From: Pictodentalium vernedei
Taxonomy: Eukaryota; Mollusca; Scaphopoda; Dentaliida; Dentaliidae
Reading direction: 5' to 3'
Assembly (NCBI GenBank): GCA_031216915.1
Contig: CM062294.1
Coordinates: 390,157,217-390,221,216, forward strand
DNA: 64,000 nucleotides
Shown: one piece after another, positions 55,690-64,000 of the stretch
Position numbering within the stretch: the stretch's first letter is position 1
Layout: every line of letters starts with the position of its first letter
The notes under the pieces: generated by a model
The model's database searches: none
What the model saw: the letters and a program-made list of their open reading frames with translations, nothing else
What the model was told of the DNA's origin: nothing
Program-made: the position numbers and the translations under genes

Positions 55690-58290
55690 AGACAGCCTAC
55701 CGAGCTATAGTAGCAACTGTTAAGTGAATGACATTCTGAGCAGTAGATAATAGACCTAACAATAGAGGCCTCCAGAAATGGACTCGATATTTCTGAGATA
55801 AAAATTCATGAATGTGGTTGGCTGAGCGCAATGAGCAGCCTTCAAAAATCTATAATAGCGACACTATTAATGTAAGCCCAAGATGTAGAAGAACTCTTAC
55901 TTCATGAGCCGAAATCTCAAACACAACTGCTGAGTGAATGATATACCATAAGCAGTATCGATAGTTAATTGAATCCATTAGCAATAAAATGGAGCGTAAC
56001 GTCCTTCTATTAGGCATCAAAGACAGAAGAAGCTTACGCCCGTAGTAATAAACAGATATCTGTTTATAAATACATAAACTCTAACCGGACAGAGTAAAGG
56101 CCTATGCCCGTACGAAGACGGAAGGACCTTAATAACAATAGGTTCCGGATATTAATTAGGAGCCTGACTCTTATGCGACAATCCAACCTAAATAGTAAAG
56201 GAAGTAGTGATTCCGAAACTACGAAAGTGAAAATCATCCACCGATAGTGCATGAAACTCACTGACTCTTCAGTAAAAGAGAAGCCAACAGAATTACTGTC
56301 TATAAGGTCAGAATTTGAAAACTACTGTTTCCAGAGGCTCAAATGATTACTTAGCTAAATAAGAACCGAAGTTAAATTCCGTATAGGAATTTAATCTAAA
56401 GATTCTAAGTCTATTTATCGAAAAGTTACTAACTGACTTAGATAAAGAGACATAAGACTCAATTGTAAACTACCATAGAGTGCATAGGTATGAGGTAACA
56501 TAAACCTATAACCTTAATAATAACAGGCTGCAGTAGATCTTGTCAAATAAGTATACTAAAAAGTTGCAATGACTAGTATGGAGGAATCAACAATACCAAC
56601 ATATACCATAAGCAGTACGCTAGTTAATAGAATCCATTAACAATAAAATGGAGCGTAACGTCCTTCTACTAGACATCAAAGACAGAAGAAGCTTACGCCC
56701 TTGTAATAAACAGATATCTGTTTATAAATACATAAACTGTACCCGGAAAGAGTAAAGGCCTATGCCCATACGAAGACGGAAGGACCTTAAAATAATAGGT
56801 TCCGGATAATAGGAGCCTAACTCTTATGCAACAATCCAACCTAAATAGTAACGGAAGTATTGATTCCGAAACTATGAAAGTGAAAATCATCCATCGATAG
56901 TGCATGAAACTCACTGACTCTACAGTAAAAGAGAAATCAACAGAATTACTGTCTAAAAGGTCAGAATTTGAAAACTACTGTTTCCAGAGGCTCAAATGAT
57001 TACTTAGCTAAATAAGAACCTGAAGTTAAAATCCGTATAGGAATTTAATCTAAAGATTCTAAGTCTATTTATCGAAAAGTTACTAACTGACTTAGATAAA
57101 GAGACATAAGACTCAATTGTAAACTATCATAGAGTGCATAGGTATGAGGTAACATAAACCTATAACCTTAATAATAACAGGCTGCAGTAGATCTTGTCAA
57201 ATAAGTATACTAAAAAGTTGCAATGACTAGTATGGAGGAATCAACAATACCAACATAGTGATCCCTACACCGACGACGGAAGAGCCTCCACTTTAGCCGC
57301 ATAGTATAGCGAAGAAGAGGTTCTCCTATAGTAAGAAATCACGTCCAAAGCTCGTCCAGTACAATGCTTACAATGCAATAAGGACCACACAACGGAATAC
57401 GTGAAGGTTGAGACCTTGCGGGTTGTGATAAAGATGACACGATTTACCCAGCGAAAAAAGATCCTCTCATGGAGGAAGATTTCGCGTTAAGTCCCACAGT
57501 AGACATCAGAGTAAATTTACCCATGGTCTCTGTGAAGACAGAGATGCTATCAACAGAAATGTATTGTGGTTGTTTATCTTAGCAATACTTGCTGAAACAA
57601 CAGCGCAGGAGGATACGCATATCATATCATTCCGTCCTGTTAGATCAATAGAGCTTTAACAACATAAGCTCAGAGATCCGGACAAGCAAACACATACGTC
57701 TGCAATTGATTAGCAAGTTGTGTCGTAAATAAATTATCATTGGGCGCTCCCATTGATAGCAAATCTGATTGAATACTTGTTTGTTGAGAGTCCATTCTGA
57801 CGGCAACAAGCGACCCATAAGTGAACGGGGGTCCGGTAATATAATCAGACGACCCGGAATATGACGGACCGAAGCAGAACTTGGTGTACTATAACAAAGA
57901 GAAGGATTCTTTCCATTAAATTGAATAACGGAAACGAATGAGTGCCTCCCTGGCTCTGGAGATACTCCACTACTGTCGAATTAATGGACAGGATTTGGAC
58001 ATGCATTTCTGAATAATGTTCATCCAATGACATAAAGCAAGCCTAAAAAAACATTATTCCGTGGAAGATAAGTACTTGCTTAGAGACTGCGGAACCCAAA
58101 GACCCTGGCACTTCGAATCCATTGGGATCAATATTATATCCCAACCTGTTTGCCTGGCAACCGTCATAATTATAAAACTCGGATCCGGCAACTGCAGTGG
58201 CACTCTCTGAATCAACCACCGAATGTTTGCCCCAGTCTGAATCTCTTGCTACACTAGATAGACAAGAGAACGTGTAAATCGAGCAATTCA
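55690..58290 (-). pseudogene. E recombinase and polymerase remnant
   Basis: Corresponds to copy A 2670-4640 with small deletions and one internal tandem duplication. RNase H scraps such as TVVEYLQSQGGTHSFPLFN are visible. No reverse transcriptase core. Confidence 0.82.
55945..57255. repeat. Tandem duplication in E, two units of about 650 bp
   Basis: Units start ataccataagcagta near 55947 and 56598 and end gaatcaacaataccaacat near 56602 and 57256. The first half of unit 2 reads like B/D (e.g. cgctagttaatagaatccat; ttgattccgaaactatgaaa) and its second half like E unit 1 (e.g. agagacataagactc; cttgtcaaataagta). Confidence 0.85.
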
Positions 58291-61187
58291 TGGATTGCTG
58301 AAAAGTTGCCGTCGAAGAGAAGCTTCTCCGAGAACGAAGCGACTCTGAGAGAGTTCTTCACCTTACTATCCACGCGCGTGGATGTAGCTAGGGCTGCGTC
58401 ACGTCTAACCAACTCCAAGCAGCCACTGAAGGGCGGAGTTATACGTGAACAAACTACTGCCCTCAAAAGAAATCACATTGAGGATCATATCCCGGAATTC
58501 TTTCTCTAGAAGACGTAATGATAACGCCTCAGTAAGGTGGATTACGCATGATAAAGCGTCTAAGTTAAGTCTATTAGACATCATTGTCGTTTCCAACATT
58601 GTGGTTGGAAAAGACATAGACGGCGAAAAAAATTATTTCCAGTCTTTAACCACGCCGTCTAGACGCATATGAACTCTCAGGATGCCCTGTTCTGCCAAAA
58701 TAAATTATTCGTATAAATGATAAAAGGCAGAAATGAGCATTGCGGACAAGAAACTAAACTATCATGCTTGGTAGCAGGCTTATAAATATATAGCATCGAT
58801 AAATAATACACATGTTCTAATGACATTATTGGACTGTGTCGGTAAGTCAGGGACAATGTCCCTGAACCGATCCATATTCCGTGTCCAATGACGCTATAAG
58901 TCTCTTATCCAATATCGCAGCAATGTAGTCCGAAATAACAATCACTGGAAGATAATGCCGGAAGATATGTATGGCAGCTTCCGATGCTACAAAAGGGAAA
59001 ACTCGAAATCTTTCGAATCCCTTTCGCCATCCTGTCGGACCCTATAAAGCGTTCGGTCGTCCGTACCTGATGCAACCGCGGACCGCACCGACCCAGCGCC
59101 GTCGGATAATTCCTGATTCGACCAAGAAACTGTCGATTGCTGGGATGCTGCGAAAAAACTGTGCTAACTCGGATAGCACGTCCGTCACTGAGGCCTGTGG
59201 AGAAGCGATCCTACGATGCATTGCCGCTGGAAGCTCCGTGATCGTTACCCCGTGCATACTACGAATATGCGAGCGAACGGAGTGTATAGGCCTCGTGTTC
59301 CTTGGCTACCGGATGGCGTGACCTGTTCGCCGTGGAATCACTGAATGACGAAACTGATCGGATACTCGAGGTCAAGTAGCCAATGTGCGGTCGTGTGCAC
59401 TGCTGAGAGGATGAGGAAGCATTATCGACAGTCTCTCGGACTGTCAATATAACGGAACGTCCCGAGCGACGGACATATGCTCCGAATTTAAAATATCTGA
59501 ACCACAACATGCGGTTCCCTATGTTGTTGGACGAGAGAGGGACCTCTCTCGCTCACAGCCCGGACGGACCTGGACAAGCCAGGAACCGGACTAACAGGCT
59601 TCCTCCGATCTGTCCTCAATCCGCCGTCACTGGGTGAGTACTAAAGTAATTATAGTGCTCGCATCACCCAAATCTCCTTCCTAGACCGATGAATGTATGC
59701 TACACCGGGTGAGCTAGCGAATGTCACTCCGTCGATCCTACAAGGGACCTCTTAGGCGATAGACATATTCCATGAGCACTTATTGCCGCTAGCTCTTCAT
59801 TAACTATGATGACAGAGGCACACTTTTGAAAGACATCTCCGTAACTTTGCGAACAAGAAACCAGAAATGCTTGGTAATAGCAAGCATATAATAATAAATA
59901 TATAGCGTCGTTCAATAATTCGAAAGTTTGTGTGACATTATTGGACTATGTCGGAACTGAGGGACGATGTCCCTGAACCGAACCAAAAATTTCTAAGTCC
60001 ACTGACGCTATCAGTTTCTTATCTGGCATCGCAGCATTCTGGTCCGACTAAAGAACCTGTAGAAGATCAAGTCAGATGACATACACAACAGCATATGTTG
60101 TTCCGAAAGGGAAAGCTGGAAATCCTCCGAATCCCTTTCGGTATCCCGTCGGACAGGATGAAATTTTCGGACGTCCGTACCCGCTTCCGCGGAGCGTCCC
60201 GACCCAGCATCGTCGGATAAAACATTATGCGACAGATTCAGTTGTTGCTGGGATGCTGCGATAAACTGTGCTATTTAGGATAGCACATCCGTCCCCGAGG
60301 CCTGTGCAGTAGCGGTCTTACGATGCATTGCCGCCGGAAGCTCCGTGTACGTTGACTCCCGCACACTTTCCTATGCAAACGTCCGGAGTCTGCAGGCCTC
60401 GTGTCCCTGGCTACCGGATGGTGTGACCTGGTCGCCGATGATTCTCTGACTGGCAAAGCTGACTGGATATCCGAGGTCACGTAGCCAAGAGCGGTCGTGT
60501 GCGCTACCATGAGAATGAGGAAGCCTTATTGACAGTCTCTCCAGACTGACTATATGTCGGAGCGTCCCGAGCGGCGGACGTATGCTCCGAATGCGAAACA
60601 TTTTGTACCACAACATCTGGAGCCAGATGTTGTTGTACGAGAGAGGGGCCTCTCTCGCTCGCCGTCCGGATGGACCAGAATGAGCTATGAACCAGACTAA
60701 AAGGCTTCCTCCGTTCTCCCTCTAATCCACCGTCACTGGGTGTGCATTTGGTTGATTTATAGTGCTCGCATCACCCCAAAACTCCTTCTAGACCGCAACG
60801 GACGAACCCGGCTGCCGAACCATTCGATTCAAAGGCCGTCGAACCTACTAGGGTCCTCTTAGGCAATTGGCATATTTACATGAGCACTTTTCCGCTAGCC
60901 CTTCATTAATTGTGACGACGGAGGCACACTGTTGGAAGACATCACAGATAGATCACCCTAATCTTGATCGTCTGAAATAGAAATTGATAAAGTAGAGTGA
61001 CCCTATGGGGAAAGGCCCGGAATGTCCAATTCCCCACTAACATACCGTGACATACGCTTCCCATATTGTCATCGAAATCATCAGATACAGAACAGGAGTT
61101 AATGCGAGTACACTGACTACATATAGAATGATTATAAAAGTCAGAGGAAGACTTCCTCTTATTACAATTGATCAAAATCCTTTCAAT
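58291..61187 (-). pseudogene. E gag remnant, two blocks
   Basis: Block 1 runs from 58291 to about 59870, block 2 from about 59900 to 61187. The start codon is ATT. The third block of B and D, which resembles intact elements, is absent, dating that insertion to the B/D lineage. Confidence 0.8.
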
Positions 61188-62335
61188 GTGAAAAGAAAAC
61201 AAAGTCCTGTTACTCGCACCAACCCCTGACAATCAAAATACATAATAATAATATGATCCATTAACATAGAAAAAATAATTGAAATCAAAATAATTTGAAA
61301 AAATATTTTTTCAGAACAGCCCAAGTTTCTGAAAAGTAACGTTGAGCCCCAATGGATCCCAAGCCTAAGTGTGGACAAAAAATTTAAAAATATTTTAAAC
61401 AATTTATGCAACACTTACGAACAATAATAATATATCTAGTTATGATTAAATTAACATAAAGATATTATTTTCAAGAAATCCCCCCCTCACACAGAGGGCT
61501 GTTGTAAATGTAAACAATGAGTGTAAAAACACTAAAATAAGACTCCAGGCACCCAGGCCCGAAATCAGTTACCAAAAATACACTATCTGATGCAAAACAG
61601 AGACTTCCAGGGAAGAAACTGCAGAACATCAGATGGTAGATGCAGAACACAACGCCTAACCACCCATAGGTGAAGACGTAAACATGGGGAAAACAACAGA
61701 ATTCATTCTGTTATTCAGCTAAAACTCCCAAGAAATTTTAGTAATAATAATTACAGAAACTATGCCAAAAGCATGGGAGAATAGCAAGGGGGGACTTAAA
61801 GGAAAGGGAGAGAGGAAAACACTAAAAAATCAGTGTAACTAAATAACAAGAATGACAACAAAATGGCTGCTGCCTTGAAAATAGGTAACTTAACATAATT
61901 TCATTAAAAAATTTTAAGTTACAGCCCTGATAATATTCTGTCACACATTTTTCCTCTCCTCATTCTATATCCTCCTTAGAATCACCATTTCACTAATATT
62001 TATGTGTCTGGCATCATTTAAACTGAGATTTACAAGCACAAAGATCAGTCAGATGTTAACTGATGAAGGGCCAAACTAAGAATGAATAATGGCGCCAATT
62101 TCGGAACGTCCTTGACACTGCGTATGCGCAGTGGAGGTGAAGCGTGGAGGGCCATTCAGGACATGTTTTCTTTGGTTTTAGATGCAAATTTTGGGGATTG
62201 GGGGGCAAAATTTGTGTTTGGCCCTATATTTTAAGAGTTAGCACCAGCTATGTCTGGGTCATTGGTACAGTATAAAAATATTGAGTTGTTTATCGATGAT
62301 TGAGAGGCTATACATCTAAGACAAATTAAACTCAC

Positions 62336-62399
62336 TGTTTTCTTTTTTGTCTGTCTTTCAGGCAGTTTAGATATATTTCCAGCACACTGACTTTGAGTT
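62336..62399 (-). CDS. TADA2A: TADA2A exon, 64 bp
   Basis: Small exon with acceptor tttctgtag just above 62399 and donor GTGAGT at 62330-62335. Phase is 2 nt, 20 codons, 2 nt, which fits the neighbouring exons exactly: G+AA gives Glu and CA+G gives Gln. It encodes LKVSVLEIYLNCLKDRQKRK, matching the conserved ADA2 block L-K-x-x-V-x-x-I-Y-x-x-x-L-x-x-R-x-x-R-K. The donor is only 56 bp from the right end of DIRS copy E (62279), so the intron begins almost directly with a transposon. It is too short to find by ORF length; I recognised it by sequence and phase. Confidence 0.88.
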
Positions 62400-62759
62400 C
62401 TACAGAAAAAAAGAAGTCATTTCACATGTTGGGTTTTGTTGTTTCATACTAAATAAGGGTTGTAACAAGATTTGTTGCTTTTTTTGTTGTCATCTCTACA
62501 GTTTTCATTTACAAGGTCAAACATACTTTATCTCTTGAACTACAATGATACAACAGTTAGAAGCCAATCTGGGCAATACAGTTCATTGAACAAAAAAAAT
62601 CCATTCATTTGTAATGGAGCTACTGTCTGCTATGTTGTCCATCCAAGTCTTTTGAGCAATCTACGTGGAAATTTTTCAATGCATTATGAAAAAGCCAAGT
62701 TCTGTAACATTAATGAAATTATCATCGAGGATGGATATAAACAGAAATAGAACAATTAC
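62400..62759. other. Short TADA2A intron (360 bp)
   Basis: AT-rich with GTAATT donor and TAG acceptor on the minus strand. No repeat. An open frame on the plus strand here has no recognisable feature. Confidence 0.7.
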
Positions 62760-62927
62760 CTCTGTCAAAGTCATCTTCACCCTCCTCCTCATTGAAAGAC
62801 ATGGACATGATATCTAGTTCTGCATAGTTGTCATGTTCAACAGCAAAATCTCCCCTAGCAGCCATGTACCCTCCCATGATATGATATACTTGTGAGTCAA
62901 CCTGTGGTCTTGGTGGGTCTTCTGATA
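62760..62927 (-). CDS. TADA2A: TADA2A exon (GYMxxRxDF region), first exon in window
   Basis: 168 bp exon. The acceptor is ...cattacag before 62927 and the donor is GTAATT at 62754-62759. It starts with 2 nt of a split codon, has 55 codons, and ends with 1 nt (G). The product contains GGYMAARGDFAVEHDNYAEL, matching the conserved ADA2 segment G-Y-M-x-x-R-x-D-F-x-x-E-x-D-N-x-A-E that follows the SANT domain, and then an acidic stretch (EEEGEDDFD). The acidic tail and conserved block are what identify ADA2. Upstream exons must lie beyond position 64000. It is 360 bp from the next exon, the only short intron here. Confidence 0.9.
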
Positions 62928-63344
62928 CTGTAATGAAAAAATATTTAACTTCTGAAAAATTTGCAGAAGGGTATGCCAGGGTTGGTGGGAAAGGCCAAAA
63001 CACATTTTTCTCACCACCATGTAAATGTTTTACTGAAGAGTTTAAAAGCACAAACATCACATTTTTAACAGCTTGAAATATATTCCAGCTGCAAATACAA
63101 CCTATCTGTGGTACTAGGAACATAGAAGGGCCTTAATAGAGTCAAAGATCAACAAGGACAAGTTGAGTAAGTACTGGAAAACTTCAACAGTCAAGTACAT
63201 ATAAAAAAATGTTTATAACATTAAAAAATAGGCTGATGAAATCGTCAGATGTGTACCCATACGGGCAACTAGTAGAAAGCTGTATGACGGAGAGCCACCA
63301 TGGATGCCGACATTATGTACACCATACATGGTATGGGTACATAC
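62928..63344. other. Intron, nothing recognised
   Basis: Upstream side of the first exon in transcript sense. Only the pyrimidine-rich acceptor region is notable. Confidence 0.45.
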
Positions 63345-64000
63345 AGAAATGGATTGGAGGAGTGTCTAATTTGATGGATAAAGGGTTAATATCTCTGGAT
63401 CAAATTATCAGATTTATATAAAAAAACTATACAGCACAGCACATCAGTAACCTGAATAAATATATAAAGTAACATGACAATCGGATTGAAATTTTTTGAG
63501 TTATCTCATTCCAAAGGGATTGGAGGAATTTTCAATTTGAAGGATAAAGGGTTAATATCTTAGGATCAAATTATCAGATTTACACCAAAAACTATACAGC
63601 TCGGCACATCAGTAACCTGAACAAATATAAAGTAACTTGACAATCCAAGCAATATTTTTCAAGTTATCGAATGCCAAAGGGATTGGAGGAATTTTCAATT
63701 TGAAAGATAAAGGGTTAATATCTCAGGATCAAAATAACAGATTTACTCCAAAAACTATACAGCTTGGTACATCAGTAACCTGAACACAAATATAAAGTAA
63801 CTTGACAATCCAAGCAATATTTTTCAAGTTATCGAATTCCAAAGGGATTGGAGGAATTTTCAATTTGAAGGATAAAGGGTTAATATCTCGGGATTAAATT
63901 ATCAGATTTACACCAAAAACTATACAGCTCGGAACATTAGTAACCTGAACACAAATATAAAGTAACTTGACAATCCAAGCAATATTTTTCAAGTTATCGA
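63345..64000. repeat. Tandem array, about 164 bp unit, 4 copies to window edge
   Basis: 'gggattggaggaattttcaatttgaaggataaagggttaatatct' recurs near 63351, 63517, 63679 and 63844, with 'tatacagctcggcacatcagtaacctgaa' and 'ttgacaatccaagcaatatttttcaagttatcga' between. The last units are the most alike. The array runs off the right edge. Confidence 0.88.

Larger units (their letters stand above)
54743..62279 (-). mobile_element. Defective DIRS copy E (family 1, RT-deleted subfamily)
   Basis: Ends gttaaaaaattt (54743) and tataaaaat (62279), ITRs about 54782-54969 and 62079-62266, ICR 55045-55133. It has the same polymerase-to-gag deletion junction as B and D (near 58290) and the same ATG-to-ATT change, but two gag blocks instead of three and a private tandem duplication (55945-57250). 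Its right NRF-1-type site has one change (tgcgtatgcgca, 62119-62130). Its right end is 56 bp from the donor of TADA2A exon 62336-62399. Confidence 0.9.
205..62927 (-). other. TADA2A: TADA2A gene span (partial; 7 internal exons)
   Basis: Seven exons on the minus strand join in phase into 710 nt (2 nt of an earlier codon plus 236 codons) with no stop. Each has AG before it and GT after it. The product matches the central part of the ADA2a adaptor, from the linker after the SANT domain to the edge of the SWIRM domain. ADA2a is known to bridge the GCN5/PCAF acetyltransferase to nucleosomes in metazoan ATAC-type complexes in the nucleus. Introns, in transcript order, are about 0.36, 26.6, 10.5, 6.4, 9.3 and 8.9 kb, and four of the last five contain DIRS elements (the 6.4 kb intron has none). 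No promoter, start codon or polyadenylation site is in the window. TADA2B is less likely because of the motif RRSAPPL..GLPG in the last exon. Confidence 0.9.

Noticed and set aside
63345-64000. Regular repeats resembling a CRISPR array
   Set aside because: Units of about 164 bp are repeated end to end without unique spacers, in a spliced eukaryotic gene.

Overview
This is a eukaryotic window, almost certainly from a marine invertebrate. A mollusc is my best guess, because of the repeats built around 'ggccataactcc', 'caagatggcc' and 'cgctcacctgg', but that assignment is weak. The only host gene I recognise is TADA2A, which encodes the ADA2a subunit of histone acetyltransferase adaptor complexes. 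It lies on the minus strand and is spread over seven exons across the whole window: 62760-62927, 62336-62399, 35728-35771, 25146-25256, 18572-18732, 9141-9228 and 205-278. All splice phases agree, giving 236 uninterrupted codons. The 5' exons (ZZ and SANT parts) and the 3' exons (SWIRM core) lie outside the window.

About 70% of the sequence is DIRS-type tyrosine-recombinase retrotransposons sitting in TADA2A introns, every one in the same orientation as the gene. Two families are present. Family 1 has copies A (1698-8823, apparently intact), B (25386-32386), C (36120-50998, interrupted), D (42706-50421, nested in C) and E (54743-62279), plus a diverged fragment G (about 52550-54290). Family 2 has one copy, F2 (11038-17583). 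Full copies carry a cysteine-rich, RG-tailed Gag, a polymerase (reverse transcriptase, RNase H, Dam-like methyltransferase domain) and an overlapping tyrosine recombinase. They have inverted terminal repeats with dissimilar outer ends, and an internal complementary region (ICR) that is complementary to both outer ends joined together, the DIRS hallmark.

B, D and E form a defective subfamily. They share a deletion of about 1.3 kb that removes the reverse transcriptase core and the Gag tail, a lost gag start codon and duplicated gag segments, yet they keep termini and ICR and have multiplied. D appears to be a daughter of B: it carries about 570 bp of B's host flank and a second, partial right terminus, and it sits in C at a precise site without target duplication. 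This flank-carrying nested insertion is the most striking structure in the window.

The remaining introns hold three tandem arrays (about 800-1640, 19960-21690 and 63345-64000), several hairpin or foldback dispersed repeats, a DNA-transposon-like element with terminal inverted repeats (23344-24037), and stretches in which I see nothing. No tRNA, rRNA or CRISPR array was found.
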